The notes below the pieces were generated by a model, which was given only the letters and a program-made list of their open reading frames with translations, was not told the origin of the DNA and made no database searches. A program made the position numbers and the translations under genes. A stretch of 64,000 nucleotides of DNA from Thalassolituus oleivorans MIL-1 (GTDB taxonomy: Bacteria > Pseudomonadota > Gammaproteobacteria > Pseudomonadales > Oceanobacteraceae): NCBI RefSeq assembly GCF_000355675.1, contig NC_020888.1:3145501-3209500 (forward strand), read 5' to 3'. Below are positions 26,455 through 37,596 of the stretch, piece by piece. Within the stretch, counting starts at the first letter, position 1. Each line of letters starts with the position of its first letter.

Positions 26455-27321
26455 ATGGCAAATTGGCAAGGCGTGGCAGAGTTTGTCGCGGTGGCAGAAT
26501 CGCAGAGCTTTACCCGGGCAGCGGTACAATTAAATGTTTCCACCGCACATGTCAGCCGTCAGGTACGAGATTTAGAGCAACGCCTAGGCTCTGAGCTGCT
26601 GTATCGGACGACTCGCCGAGTCAGCCTTACCGAAGCTGGGCAAATCTATTATCAGCACTGCCGGCCTCTTCTTGATGGCTTAGGCAATGCTGAGCGCGCC
26701 GTCGGCAACCTACAAACCATTCCCCAAGGCTTATTGCGCATTACTGCGCCCGTCACTTATGGTGAGCGCCACATAACGCCGCTGATTAATCGTTTTTTGC
26801 AGCAACATCCAAAAGTGACGATTCATTGCGAATTGACCAACCAACAACTCGATTTAATCGACAGTAATTACGATTTAGCGATTCGTCTTGGGCGTCTAGA
26901 AAATAGTGATTTGATCGCTAAACGACTAGGCAGCCGCCAACTATGGACCTGCGCCTCACCTGCGTATTTAGCCGCCCACGGTGAGCCGCATACCTTGTCG
27001 GAGTTGACCCATCATCAATGCTTAGTTGGCACCCTCAACCATTGGCGTTTTAATAATGCTGGGCAAGACCAAATGCTGCGTGTTGAAGGTGTATTACGGT
27101 GCAACAGTGGAGAGGCATTATTGGATGCCGCCCTATGTGATTTAGGCATAGTACAATTACCGGATTACTACGTGACCACCGCCATCGCCAACGGCAAGCT
27201 GGTTTCAGTTCTCAACAGTTATCAACCGGAAAACGAAGGGATATGGGCACTCTACCCACCCGGTCGCCAACATTCTCCCAAAGTGCGCATGTTGATCGAC
27301 TATCTTGTAGAACATCTTTAA
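26455..27321 (+). CDS. LysR family transcriptional regulator (divergent from adhC-fghA)
   Basis: A 288-residue LysR protein: the winged helix-turn-helix occupies residues 1-60 (S-F-T-R-A-A-V-Q-L-N-V-S..H-V-S-R-Q-V), and an effector-binding domain follows. A good AGAGG ribosome-binding site precedes ATG. Position, divergent from the formaldehyde pair, suggests it regulates them, but this is inference; LysR is not the only regulator class used for adhC. Confidence 0.9.
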   Translation: MANWQGVAEFVAVAESQSFTRAAVQLNVSTAHVSRQVRDLEQRLGSELLYRTTRRVSLTEAGQIYYQHCRPLLDGLGNAERAVGNLQTIPQGLLRITAPVTYGERHITPLINRFLQQHPKVTIHCELTNQQLDLIDSNYDLAIRLGRLENSDLIAKRLGSRQLWTCASPAYLAAHGEPHTLSELTHHQCLVGTLNHWRFNNAGQDQMLRVEGVLRCNSGEALLDAALCDLGIVQLPDYYVTTAIANGKLVSVLNSYQPENEGIWALYPPGRQHSPKVRMLIDYLVEHL

Positions 27322-27379
27322 TTCACCGACACTGAGTCCAGTAGCGAGTGAACACGACCTTACTTTTAAAGTGGATATT

Positions 27380-28903
27380 ATGTCTTCAGAAAAAACCCGA
27401 TTAGAAATATGTAACTTAACCGCCGACCAGTATCCTTTAATTAAAGAACTTATGGATGAAGCATATCCAGAGCTAGGCGGCGCTTGGCCGGAACACACGA
27501 TATCCCTGTTGATTGAAAAATTTCCAGAAGGCCAAATTGGTGTAATCGACGGCGATGAGTTAGTTGGCTTAGCACTCAGCGTCCAAGTTGATTACGCACG
27601 TTACTCTAACCCGCACACCTACGAAGACATCGTCGATAGCAACGATGTGGTATCGAATAACACTGAAGGCGATACCATGTACGGCCTTGATGTAGTGATT
27701 AAAAAATCTCACCGAGGTATGCGAATTGGCCGTCGTTTATACGACGCGCGTAAAGAACTATGCCGTCAGTACAACTTCCGTGGCATGTTGGCCGGTGGTC
27801 GTATTCCTAGCTATCACACCTATCGCCATGAAATGACGCCAACTGAATTTATCGAAAAAGTTGACCGTAAAGAGATTTACGATCCCATTTTAAGCTTTCA
27901 ATTAGCCAACGATTTTCAGGTAAAGCGTTTATTAAAGAAATACCTGCCAGAAGATGAAGAGTCAGTAGGTTTCGCAACGCTATTAGAATGGAACAACATT
28001 TTTTACGAGCCAACCGATACCGTATTGGAATCACGTAAAACCACCGTGCGCGTAGGTGCAGTACAATGGCAAATGCGTTCCGTTAATTCGCTCGATGAGT
28101 TGTTAAAACAGGTCGAATATTTTGTTGATACGGTTTCTGATTATCAAAGTGACTTCATTGTTTTCCCTGAGTTCTTTAATGCTCCGCTAATGGGGCTGGG
28201 CACACAAACCACTCAAACAGAAGCTATTCGATTTTTAGCCGGATTTACAGGCGACATTCGTGATGCTATGTCGCGGATGGCGGTAGAGTACAACGCCAAC
28301 ATTATTACTGGCTCTATGCCGATTAATGAGAATGGCACAATTTACAACGTTTCTTATCTGTGTCATCGCAGCGGTAAAGTGGATGAGCAGCGTAAAATTC
28401 ATATCACCCCGCACGAAAAAAATGACTGGGTCATTCGCGGTGGCGATAAACTGTCAGTTTTTGAAACCGATGCCGGTCGTGTTGGTATTTTGATTTGTTA
28501 TGATGTCGAGTTTCCTGAACTTGGTCGCATGATGGCTGAGCAAGGTTTAGAAATTCTATTTGTGCCTTTCTGGACCGATACCAAAAATGCGTATTTACGA
28601 GTGCGTTTATGCGCTCAAGCACGAGCGATTGAAAACGAATGCTATGTCGTTATTGCCGGTAGTGTAGGCAATTTACCTGAGGTTGAAAGCTTAGATGTGC
28701 AGTACAGTCAATCGGCGGTATTAACGCCTTCCGACTTCCCATTCCCACACGATGCAACCCTATCAGAGGCTACATCAAATACCGAGATGCTATTATTCTC
28801 GGATTTAGATATGGATAAATTACGGGTACTGCATAACGAAGGCTCTGTGCGTAATCTAAAAGATCGCCGCAAAGATCTTTATGACGTTATCATGAAGAAA
28901 TAA
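27380..28903 (+). CDS. GNAT acetyltransferase / carbon-nitrogen hydrolase fusion (paralogue B)
   Basis: A 507-residue protein with the same two-domain layout as the gene at 187-1731: GNAT (about 5-200) then nitrilase (about 220-500). The triad is E264 (F-P-E-F-F), K339 (R-K-I-H-I-T-P) and C373 (C-Y-D-V-E-F-P-E). Shared runs such as L-S-F-Q-L-A-N-D-F and Y-D-A-R-K-E-L-C show paralogy, yet many positions differ, so the duplication is old. ATG 27380 is preferred over GTG 27371. The substrate is unknown. Confidence 0.88.
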   Translation: MSSEKTRLEICNLTADQYPLIKELMDEAYPELGGAWPEHTISLLIEKFPEGQIGVIDGDELVGLALSVQVDYARYSNPHTYEDIVDSNDVVSNNTEGDTMYGLDVVIKKSHRGMRIGRRLYDARKELCRQYNFRGMLAGGRIPSYHTYRHEMTPTEFIEKVDRKEIYDPILSFQLANDFQVKRLLKKYLPEDEESVGFATLLEWNNIFYEPTDTVLESRKTTVRVGAVQWQMRSVNSLDELLKQVEYFVDTVSDYQSDFIVFPEFFNAPLMGLGTQTTQTEAIRFLAGFTGDIRDAMSRMAVEYNANIITGSMPINENGTIYNVSYLCHRSGKVDEQRKIHITPHEKNDWVIRGGDKLSVFETDAGRVGILICYDVEFPELGRMMAEQGLEILFVPFWTDTKNAYLRVRLCAQARAIENECYVVIAGSVGNLPEVESLDVQYSQSAVLTPSDFPFPHDATLSEATSNTEMLLFSDLDMDKLRVLHNEGSVRNLKDRRKDLYDVIMKK

Positions 28904-28973
28904 TAATTTAATTGATGTCTACTTAACGAATGGGTAGCGCTCCCCACCGTCATAATTAGGCATTAATTAGTAT

Positions 28974-29432
28974 TCACACCTTAGCTGTTTCTTTTGTAGG
29001 TTCAGCTAAGTGTGGCTCTAACTTCAAAATGCTTTTTACTAAACCTTCTGGAATATCACACGGACGTCCCGCTTTATAGTCGAAAAACACCAATAGGCTA
29101 TCACCCTTAGCGACTAAACGAGAAGTTTCATGGCTCCATACCGCATACTCTTGCAGAATACGCCCAGACTCCAATCGCACGCCTTTAATACCTACACTGA
29201 TAGTGTCTGGATATTTTAATGGTGCTAAAAACTTGGCATTTGTTTGTGCCAAAATCGGACCTTGAGCATAATTATTCATATAATCAAGAATATTAATGCT
29301 ATCGAAATATTTCACGCGCGCACTTTCAAAATAGCGAAAATACACCGCATTATTAACATGCTGAAAGGCATCCATTTCCCCCCATACTACAGGTAGTTCT
29401 ACAACAACTGGATAATCATATAAATCCAACAT
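28974..29432 (-). CDS. Hotdog-fold acyl-CoA thioesterase (4HBT/FadM-like)
   Basis: A 152-residue hotdog thioesterase. The active-site stretch W-G-E-M-D-A-F-Q-H-V-N-N-A-V-Y-F-R-Y-F-E matches the 4-hydroxybenzoyl-CoA thioesterase class (Asp, His and Asn of the helix). It probably hydrolyses acyl-CoA esters in the cytoplasm. Start ATG 29432 follows TAGGAG; the longer frame is rejected. Its leader contains a perfect inverted repeat. Confidence 0.88.
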   Translation of the reverse strand: MLDLYDYPVVVELPVVWGEMDAFQHVNNAVYFRYFESARVKYFDSINILDYMNNYAQGPILAQTNAKFLAPLKYPDTISVGIKGVRLESGRILQEYAVWSHETSRLVAKGDSLLVFFDYKAGRPCDIPEGLVKSILKLEPHLAEPTKETAKV

Positions 29433-29464
29433 AATCGCTCCTAAATTTCTTTGGTGAGATAGGT

Positions 29465-29492
29465 GTTTAAAACCTCCCAACAGGTTTTAAAC
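29465..29492 (-). promoter_or_regulatory. Perfect 11-bp inverted repeat in the thioesterase leader
   Basis: GTTTAAAACCT (29465-29475) and AGGTTTTAAAC (29482-29492) around CCCAAC, 33-60 bases upstream of the start codon. It fits either a regulator-binding palindrome or a leader hairpin. Confidence 0.5.
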
Positions 29493-29845
29493 GAACTGGC
29501 GAGAATTAGGTAAAACCGACCAGTGATTCAATAAGAGCAACGAGCGTGCCTGATTTTCAAATAAATTTATAAGCTGTACATAATATGTTCTCTTAGGCCG
29601 AAAAAGCATCGAATTAGTCAGAATGGCTTAGAAACCTAGTTTGATTCTAATGATAATTCATTAATTATCACGATATTGAGAAACAAAACAAAACACGACT
29701 CTAAGACTGATAGCGGCAACATACTGTCAATGACCGACAAAAACATAACGCTATATTGCCTAAGCGCCAAAAATTCATTGGATAAAATCGTCAACTTTCC
29801 GTGACTATCATCACAGGCACGGTGAAATTTCAGGTAAATTTGAGG

Positions 29846-29880
29846 CAAAAAAAAGCCCGACCATAGGCCGGGCTCTTTTT
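29846..29880 (-). terminator. Intrinsic terminator after purA
   Basis: On the minus strand AGCCCGGCC and GGTCGGGCT pair with one G-U around a TAT loop, followed by eight T. It ends the DUF2065-hisZ-purA transcript. Confidence 0.92.
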
Positions 29881-29892
29881 CATTTGATTGCT

Positions 29893-31200
<1,308 letters not shown>

Positions 31201-31208
31201 TCACAGAA

Positions 31209-32375
31209 TTAAGCTTCGACCAGCTGCCACTGGCCATCCAAGTAGTCCAGACGCGAATCCGCCGGAACCGCATCGTGATTCAATTGCACCAGAACGCGCA
31301 TGCCTTGGCTGCGCAGTTGCTGGATTGCTTGCCATAGTGCCGGATCATCGGAACTAGGCGCGACCACGGTTTGCTTGCGGTCGGTCTTAACATCGCCAAG
31401 ACGGGCGAGTACTTTCAAATCAGCACTGAAGCCGGTCGCTGCACGAGCGCGGCCAAATACAGCACCTGTTTCATCGTAACGACCACCTTGGGCAATAGCA
31501 TCGCCATATCCCGGTACATAGGCCGCAAACACCAAACCGGTGTGATAATCATAGCCGCGGAGTTCGGTTAGATCGCACATCATTGAAGTATTCGGAAAAC
31601 GCTTGGCAACGTGCTCCGCTACTTTCATTACGTGCTCTAACTCGTCTGCTGCGCCTGGAACCAACTCCGCCATACGCGCAAATTGTGCACGCATTGCTTC
31701 ATGGCCGCCCTGCAAGGTCGCCAATAGCGTAAACGCTTCGACCATACTTGCATCGCTCAGTTCGCGCTCAGCCCAAACCGCTAGGTCGGTGGCACACTTA
31801 AGCTTCAATAGGGCAAACAATTCCGTTTGCTGATCAGCGTTGATGCCCGCTTGACGCGCCAAAGCACGGAAGACACCAACATTTCCTAAATCTAAATGCA
31901 CTTGCTGCATGCCGGCTTGCTCTAGCATGGCCAACATCAAGCTAATAATTTCAACATCCGCATCTAAACCCGCTTCACCATAAAGCTCGGCACCAATTTG
32001 CGTTGGCGTGCGGCTGGCTAGCAGTGAGCTGGATTTCGCATGAAACACGGTGCGGCAATAACTAAAACGGCTGATGCCATCTTGGGCATAGCTGTGCGCA
32101 TCAATACGTGCAACTTGCGGTGTTGTATCGGCGCTCAACCCCATCAAACGACCCGACAGCTGATCGGTGACTTTGAAGGTACGCAAATCAAGATCTTTCC
32201 CCGTGCCGGTAAGCAAGGAGTCGAGATATTCCAAAGCTGGTGGAATAACAAGGTCGTAACCACAGTTATCCAGAAAGTCGAGCAAGTGACGACGTAAGTG
32301 CTCTATTTGCCGTGCTTGGGGCGGCAGTACTTCATCAATACCATCCGGCAGTAGCCAACGGTCAGCGCTTGTCAT
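31209..32375 (-). CDS. hisZ: ATP phosphoribosyltransferase regulatory subunit
   Basis: A 388-residue histidyl-tRNA synthetase paralogue that pairs with the short HisG to give histidine feedback control. It has the class II core (W-L-L-P-D-G-I-D-E-V-L-P, and G-R-Y-D-E near the end) but no anticodon-binding domain, as in HisZ. Start ATG 32375 matches the family; six residues upstream are dropped. hisG is not in the window. Confidence 0.94.
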   Translation of the reverse strand: MTSADRWLLPDGIDEVLPPQARQIEHLRRHLLDFLDNCGYDLVIPPALEYLDSLLTGTGKDLDLRTFKVTDQLSGRLMGLSADTTPQVARIDAHSYAQDGISRFSYCRTVFHAKSSSLLASRTPTQIGAELYGEAGLDADVEIISLMLAMLEQAGMQQVHLDLGNVGVFRALARQAGINADQQTELFALLKLKCATDLAVWAERELSDASMVEAFTLLATLQGGHEAMRAQFARMAELVPGAADELEHVMKVAEHVAKRFPNTSMMCDLTELRGYDYHTGLVFAAYVPGYGDAIAQGGRYDETGAVFGRARAATGFSADLKVLARLGDVKTDRKQTVVAPSSDDPALWQAIQQLRSQGMRVLVQLNHDAVPADSRLDYLDGQWQLVEA

Positions 32376-32385
32376 GGTCCAGCCT

Positions 32386-32586
32386 TTATACATTGATCAG
32401 GTAGAGAAGACCGAGTCCCAGCAACATGCTGAACAGCCCAGTCATACGCATTGTACGATCATCCGTCGCCGCCAATTGTTGTACCAACCGACGCCAACGC
32501 GCGGGATACAAAAATGGCACTATGCCCTCGATGATAAAAACGAGACAGATAGCGAGCGCCAGAACATGCCAAAAATCCGATTGCAA
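32386..32586 (-). CDS. DUF2065 family small membrane protein
   Basis: A 66-residue protein with two membrane helices (about 7-24 and 48-65) and the DUF2065 core (I-I-E-G-I..P-F-L-Y-P..W). No function is known; the gene often lies between hflC and hisZ/purA. I chose TTG 32586, 7 bases after GAAAGG, because any longer version would run into the hflC terminator. A distant ATG is thereby excluded. Confidence 0.8.
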   Translation of the reverse strand: MQSDFWHVLALAICLVFIIEGIVPFLYPARWRRLVQQLAATDDRTMRMTGLFSMLLGLGLLYLINV

Positions 32587-32614
32587 CGAATGGCCTTTCA
32601 ATAAATGATCGCAC

Positions 32615-32640
32615 AAAAAAACCGGGCACCAGGCCCGGTT
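32615..32640 (-). terminator. Intrinsic terminator after hflC
   Basis: Arms AACCGGGC (32620-32627) and GCCCGGTT (32633-32640) with a 5-base loop; on the minus strand a run of T follows. It separates hflKC from the DUF2065-hisZ-purA unit. Confidence 0.93.
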
Positions 32641-32708
32641 ACGGGATTCTACCAAAGCTGGCCGGTAACGGCCAGTTGGTAATCCGCTGACTTACAATTC
32701 GTTGAGGA

Positions 32709-33578
32709 CTATTTGCCCTTCGAATCTTTAAAGTAGCGGAAGAAGTCGCTATCCGGCTTCATAAGAATCACATCGTTTTCACGGAATGTTTCTTGATAGG
32801 CCTTCAAGCTGCGCGTAAACGCATAAAACTCAGGGTCACGATTGTAAGCCGAGGCGTAAACACGAGCGGCTTCCGCATCACCTTCACCACGCGTGCGCTC
32901 GGCATCACGATAGGCTTCAGCTTCTAGAACTGTTTTTTGACGATCAGCATCCGCTTGGATACCTTCGGCGAGTTCTTTACCTTGCGAGCGATGCTCACGT
33001 GCTTCACGACCACGTTCAGCCGACATACGGTTGTACACTGAATTACTCAGATCTTCCGGTAAGTCGATGGCTTTAACACGAACGTCTAGCACTTCCATAC
33101 CTAGTTCTTTTTGAGTTTCAATATTGAGCGCCGTGGTCAATTTAGTCATCAACTCATCGCGTTCACCCGATACCACTTCACGCAGAGTACGCGCTGCGAT
33201 TTCATCACGTAAGCCTTTACTTGCTAAGTTGGCCAGCAAGTTTTCTGCCTGCATACGATTACCTGAAGCCGCTTTGTAGTATGCATTAACATCTTTAATG
33301 CGCCACTTAGCGAACGAATCCACGATCACGTACTTCTTATCTGAGGTTAGGAAGCGTGACGGGTTAGTATCAAGTGCCAACACACGAGCATCAAAGCGCT
33401 TAACGACATCGATGAACGGAGTTTTAAAATGCAGACCCGGTTCAATATCCGCTTGAACCACCTCACCGAACGTCAATTTAATTGCCCGTTCCGTTTCGTT
33501 AATCACATAAATACTTTGACTCGCAATCAATCCAGCAACCGCGATCAATATCAAAAAGATGGTAGATTTCGGAGACAT
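32709..33578 (-). CDS. hflC: Protease modulator HflC
   Basis: A 289-residue SPFH/prohibitin protein with one N-terminal membrane helix (about 5-23). With HflK it forms the large membrane ring complex that surrounds FtsH and restrains it. The SPFH domain and the coiled-coil rich in E, A and R (about 185-250) are present. Its ATG shares one base with the hflK stop (TAATG), implying coupling. Confidence 0.96.
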   Translation of the reverse strand: MSPKSTIFLILIAVAGLIASQSIYVINETERAIKLTFGEVVQADIEPGLHFKTPFIDVVKRFDARVLALDTNPSRFLTSDKKYVIVDSFAKWRIKDVNAYYKAASGNRMQAENLLANLASKGLRDEIAARTLREVVSGERDELMTKLTTALNIETQKELGMEVLDVRVKAIDLPEDLSNSVYNRMSAERGREAREHRSQGKELAEGIQADADRQKTVLEAEAYRDAERTRGEGDAEAARVYASAYNRDPEFYAFTRSLKAYQETFRENDVILMKPDSDFFRYFKDSKGK

Positions 33579-34768
33579 TAGCGACCCTCCCTACGAACTG
33601 AATTACTGGAGTTTTGGCGCGAACGAATCTCGTTGATTACTTGATCAGCAATAGTCGACATGTCGCTGTTGCTCATCTGATCCTTTGATTGTGAAGATGG
33701 CATACCTTGAATAATTTTATCCAGAGGTAAGTACATCATGTTGTTACCACCTTCAACGTCAACTAAGACCTTGCTGGAGTTGGTATACACTTCACTAACG
33801 GCTTCGATATACAAACGCTCACGAGTTACTTGAGGTGCTTTTTTGTATTCAGATAGCAAGTTTTCAAAACGAGCCGCCTCACCTTGTGCGCGCGCAACAA
33901 TACGTTCTTTATAAGCAGACGCTTCTTCTAACTGACGTTGTGCACGACCGCGAGCTTCAGGAACAATGGCATTCGCATAGGCTTCTGCATCGTTAATAAA
34001 ACGCTCTTTATCTTGCTTGGCACGTTGAACGTCATCAAAAGACTCTTTCACCTGTTGTGGTGGGCGAGCATCTTTAATGTTGACGTTAGTCAGCTGAATA
34101 CCGGTTTGATAGCGATCCAGATAATCCTGCAAACGAATTTTCACTGCGTCGGCTAATGCCGCACGACCTGTGGTTAAAATGGGATCCATTGCAGTGGAGC
34201 CCACTTCATGGCGCAAAGCGCTTTCCGCAGCCGATACTAAGCTCACTTCTGGTTGCTCTACACGCAAAGCGAATGTCTGTGGATCTTGCACACGATATTG
34301 AACGTTCAGTTCGACTTCGACAATGTTCTCATCTTCGGTCAACATACGTTCTTTGATTTCGGCTTCACGTACTTTGGTGATATTAACCGGAATCACTTGG
34401 TCAACCACTGGAATTTTCCAGTGCAAACCTGGGTTCTCAATAGAACTAAATTGACCAGTACGCAGTACAACGCCACGTTCCTGTTCGTCTAAGGTGTAGA
34501 ACGAATTAAATGCCAGTAAACCAACACCTATGATGGCAGCGATAACTAACAAACCGCCTAGTCCGTCATTGCCGCCGGCACCTTGATTATTACCGTTGCC
34601 GCCGCCCTTTTTGCCAAATAGACCATTAACTTTGTCCATTAACTGCTTAAGAACTTCGTCGATATCGGGTGGCTGATTACCGCCGCCGTTTTTATTTCCG
34701 CGGTTGTTATTCCCCCACGGATCCTTGGGATTGCCTTTTCCGCTTCCGCCAGGCTCATTCCAGGCCAT
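33578..34768 (-). CDS. hflK: Protease modulator HflK
   Basis: A 396-residue partner of HflC. The N-terminal 60 residues are rich in Gly and Asn, as in other HflK proteins, followed by a membrane helix (about 70-90) and the SPFH domain beginning T-L-D-E-Q-E-R-G-V-V-L-R-T-G. A charged coiled coil precedes a Ser/Asn-rich tail. It has its own promoter region, as a terminator lies between it and hflX. Confidence 0.96.
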   Translation of the reverse strand: MAWNEPGGSGKGNPKDPWGNNNRGNKNGGGNQPPDIDEVLKQLMDKVNGLFGKKGGGNGNNQGAGGNDGLGGLLVIAAIIGVGLLAFNSFYTLDEQERGVVLRTGQFSSIENPGLHWKIPVVDQVIPVNITKVREAEIKERMLTEDENIVEVELNVQYRVQDPQTFALRVEQPEVSLVSAAESALRHEVGSTAMDPILTTGRAALADAVKIRLQDYLDRYQTGIQLTNVNIKDARPPQQVKESFDDVQRAKQDKERFINDAEAYANAIVPEARGRAQRQLEEASAYKERIVARAQGEAARFENLLSEYKKAPQVTRERLYIEAVSEVYTNSSKVLVDVEGGNNMMYLPLDKIIQGMPSSQSKDQMSNSDMSTIADQVINEIRSRQNSSNSVRREGR

Positions 34769-34860
34769 AAATCACTCCAGTCAGTGTGTGCTAGGTGTGT
34801 GAATACATGCACACCCAATGATAACGAATTTAATCGTCTACATACTACCGTTCAAAGGAC

Positions 34861-34885
34861 AACAAAACCGGATCTCTCGATCCGG
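34861..34885 (-). terminator. Intrinsic terminator immediately after hflX
   Basis: CCGGATC-GAGA-GATCCGG then TTTTGTT on the minus strand, starting within two bases of the hflX stop. It splits hfq-hflX from hflKC. Confidence 0.88.
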
Positions 34886-34886
34886 C

Positions 34887-36200
34887 TTAATGCCATGCCT
34901 CTTGCACGGGTTTAATAAATCGTTGTTCTGCAATCTCAGCTCGTGCTAACGCCCGTTTAAAGTCGTGGCGCTGCATCCGCACATTCAAAATAATATCGCC
35001 GTTATCGGCAAAGGCTTCATTACGTATTGCTCCAAACTCGTAAAGTATGGCGCGTAATTTGGCTTCTGCAGGGCGTAGGCTGATTTCTTGATCGAACACA
35101 TCTTCGCCAAGCAACTCGCCCATGGCTTGATTTAATAAATCGAAGCCTAAACGTTTTTGTGCCGATAGCCAAACAGCTACAGGCACCCCCATATCATCAC
35201 GATCAATACGAGCTTCGCCGCCGTGCTCTAACAAATCAATTTTATTGTATACACGCAACTGCGGTACTTCATCAGCTTCAATCTCGCCTAACACCAATTC
35301 AACTTGGCGAATATTGCCGTCGCGCTCTTCTGCCGCACAGTCAATCACGTGCATCAGCAAGGTCGCTTCTGCCGCCTCTTGCAAGGTAGCCCGAAACGAC
35401 TCTACGAGTTTATGGGGTAAGTGACGAATAAAACCAACGGTATCGGCCAACACGACTTCGCCGACATCACCGACCTGAAAACGGCGAATGGTTGGATCGA
35501 GTGTCGCGAACATCTGATCTGCGGCATACACCTCAGAAGACGTTAATGCGTTAAATAAGGTTGATTTACCGGCGTTGGTATAACCCACGATGGCAATGGT
35601 CGGCACATCAGAACGCTTACGCGAACGACGACCTTGATCTCGCTGGGCCCGCACTTTTTCTAAGCGAGAGTTAATGCTTTTTACACGTTCACGTAATAAA
35701 CGACGGTCGGTTTCGAGCTGAGTTTCACCCGGCCCGCGCATACCGATACCACCTTTTTGACGTTCAAGGTGGGTCCAGCCGCGAATTAAGCGCGTAGATT
35801 GATATTGCAACTGTGCTAACTCAACCTGAAGTTTACCTTCATGAGTTCTCGCTCGTTGCGCAAAGATGTCGAGAATAAGACCCGTTCGGTCGAGAACACG
35901 GCATTGTAATGCCCGCTCCAAGTTTCGCTCTTGGCTGGGAGACAATGAGTGGTTGAAAATCACGAGCTCGGAACCGTGCAAGCGCACGACTTCGGCAATC
36001 TCTTCGACTTTTCCACGACCAACAAAGGTTTTTGCATCAGGCGTTGGACGCTTGGTAGTTACCAGTCCAACCGGATCGGCGCCAGCCGAAATGACTAGCT
36101 CACGGAATTCATTCAGATCTTCTCGATTTGCCCCTTCGGGGAAATTCACGTGAACCAGTACTGCGGTTTCGCCGCCGTTATCAGGGCGGTCAAAGAACAC
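34887..36200 (-). CDS. hflX: Ribosome-rescue GTPase HflX
   Basis: A 437-residue Obg-like GTPase that splits stalled ribosomes under heat stress. The HflX N-terminal domain (1-190) ends with the G-G-I-G-M-R-G-P-G-E-T-Q-L-E linker. The G domain has G1 G-Y-T-N-A-G-K-S-T, G3 D-T-V-G-F-I and G4 N-K-I-D. It is 17 bases downstream of hfq. Confidence 0.96.
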   Translation of the reverse strand: MFFDRPDNGGETAVLVHVNFPEGANREDLNEFRELVISAGADPVGLVTTKRPTPDAKTFVGRGKVEEIAEVVRLHGSELVIFNHSLSPSQERNLERALQCRVLDRTGLILDIFAQRARTHEGKLQVELAQLQYQSTRLIRGWTHLERQKGGIGMRGPGETQLETDRRLLRERVKSINSRLEKVRAQRDQGRRSRKRSDVPTIAIVGYTNAGKSTLFNALTSSEVYAADQMFATLDPTIRRFQVGDVGEVVLADTVGFIRHLPHKLVESFRATLQEAAEATLLMHVIDCAAEERDGNIRQVELVLGEIEADEVPQLRVYNKIDLLEHGGEARIDRDDMGVPVAVWLSAQKRLGFDLLNQAMGELLGEDVFDQEISLRPAEAKLRAILYEFGAIRNEAFADNGDIILNVRMQRHDFKRALARAEIAEQRFIKPVQEAWH

Positions 36201-36217
36201 GAATGCAGCTCCTACGA

Positions 36218-36472
36218 TTACTCGTCTGCGTCACCGTTTTCGTTGAACTCAGGCGATGGCGCCAGGCGCACATTACGCGATGGAACAACGGTCGAAATGG
36301 CGTGCTTATATACCATTTGCGATACAGTGTTTTTTAATAAAATAACAAATTGATCGAACGATTCGATCTGCCCCTGCAACTTAATACCGTTGACAAGAAA
36401 AATAGACACCGGAATACGCTCTTTACGCAGCTGATTCAGGTAAGGGTCTTGTAGGGAATGCCCTTTTGACAT
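36218..36472 (-). CDS. hfq: RNA chaperone Hfq
   Basis: An 84-residue Sm-like protein. Sm1 includes the conserved Q8 and D9 (S-L-Q-D-P) and [13 protein letters not shown]; Sm2 includes the Y-K-H-A-I-S-T-V. The tail (about 70-84) is short and acidic, like Pseudomonas and unlike E. coli. Its distal face binds A-rich ARN repeats, the motifs carried by the three CrcZ-like RNAs at 11.1-12.4 kb. It sits in the conserved miaA-hfq-hflX order. Confidence 0.98.
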   Translation of the reverse strand: MSKGHSLQDPYLNQLRKERIPVSIFLVNGIKLQGQIESFDQFVILLKNTVSQMVYKHAISTVVPSRNVRLAPSPEFNENGDADE

Positions 36473-36616
36473 AGTGATCTCCTAACAATAAGGTGCCGTC
36501 CAATGTGGGGACAGCGAATAATAAAAAGTAATAGCCCCAAGTGTCGTCTGGACTGGCGACATTGCAAGGGAATCAGGTTAAGAATAAGACCAATTTCCGA
36601 GTGCTGTGCTGCGAAT

Positions 36617-37594
36617 TCAGGACGATGCGTTAAATATGGCGTTCGTATGCAGTATTTTCAAGGCATTTCGCAAAAGATAGGGATCATCGGTATCTAACCA
36701 GTGCAGGTCCGGCCAACTTCTGAGCCAAGTAATTTGCCGCTTGGCCAATTGACGCGTTGCAATGATGCCACGGTCCACCATTTCGTCATAATCATATTTA
36801 CCTTCTAAGTAATCCCAAACCTGTCGATAACCCACTGCACGAATGGAAGGCATATCGGTATTGAGGTCTCCACGGTCGTATAACGCTTGTACTTCGGCAA
36901 TGAAATCCTGTCCCATCATTTGCATAAATCGCTGCGCAATGCGCTCGTGCAAACGACTACGTTCTGATGGGCAAATGGCAAGATTCACAACATGATAGGG
37001 CAAGGGCTGAGCGTCTTGCGCAGCCCAATGTTCTGTTAATGTTTTACCCGACACCAAGAATACTTCTAGCGCGCGCTGAATACGTTGAGAATCCATCGGT
37101 TTTAAACGCTTGGCGGATTCAGGATCAATCTCGGCTAAACGCGCATGCATTGCTGGCCAACCTAGCTGTTTGGCTTCGTCGAGTAATTGCTGGCGAATAA
37201 CGTCATCCGCTTGTGGCAAATCCGCCGCCCCATCGCGTAAAAATTTAAAGTACATCATAGTGCCGCCCGTCAGCAGGGGCACTTTACCAGCTGCAGTAAT
37301 ATCGGCCATCTCACGCAGAGCATCTTCGCGAAACTGAGCGGCTGAATAGACTTCTGCGGGATCAATAAGATCAATTAAGCGATGCGGTGCGAGTGCTTGC
37401 ATAGCGGCATCCGGTTTAGCGGTACCGATATCCATGCCTTTATAAATGAGTGCCGAGTCAACGCTGATAATTTCACAATTGTGATTTGCCACCAGCTCGA
37501 GTGCTAAAGCGGTTTTACCCGCGGCGGTTGGGCCCATTAAAAAAATAGCAGGCGGTAGTTCTGTTCGTGGCGCTAAGTCCAGAGTGTTAGACAC
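36617..37594 (-). CDS. miaA: tRNA dimethylallyltransferase
   Basis: A 325-residue enzyme that prenylates A37 of tRNAs reading U-starting codons. The P-loop is G-P-T-A-A-G-K-T, with [16 protein letters not shown] and the [11 protein letters not shown] motif following. It lies two bases after mutL. Confidence 0.97.
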   Translation of the reverse strand: MSNTLDLAPRTELPPAIFLMGPTAAGKTALALELVANHNCEIISVDSALIYKGMDIGTAKPDAAMQALAPHRLIDLIDPAEVYSAAQFREDALREMADITAAGKVPLLTGGTMMYFKFLRDGAADLPQADDVIRQQLLDEAKQLGWPAMHARLAEIDPESAKRLKPMDSQRIQRALEVFLVSGKTLTEHWAAQDAQPLPYHVVNLAICPSERSRLHERIAQRFMQMMGQDFIAEVQALYDRGDLNTDMPSIRAVGYRQVWDYLEGKYDYDEMVDRGIIATRQLAKRQITWLRSWPDLHWLDTDDPYLLRNALKILHTNAIFNASS

Positions 37595-37596
37595 GC

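Larger units (their letters stand above)
29433..29892. other. AT-rich gene-free stretch between the thioesterase gene and purA
   Basis: 460 bases without a supported gene. It holds the thioesterase leader with its inverted repeat at the left and the purA terminator at the right. In the AT-rich middle I see only a short 70-residue frame of low-complexity character, which I do not accept. Confidence 0.6.

Noticed and set aside
29636-29848. 70-residue frame between the thioesterase gene and purA
   Set aside because: AT-rich, no ribosome-binding site, and it runs towards the purA terminator; treated as non-coding.
32587-32655. Longer start of the DUF2065 protein
   Set aside because: It would translate through the hflC terminator and add residues unlike the family.
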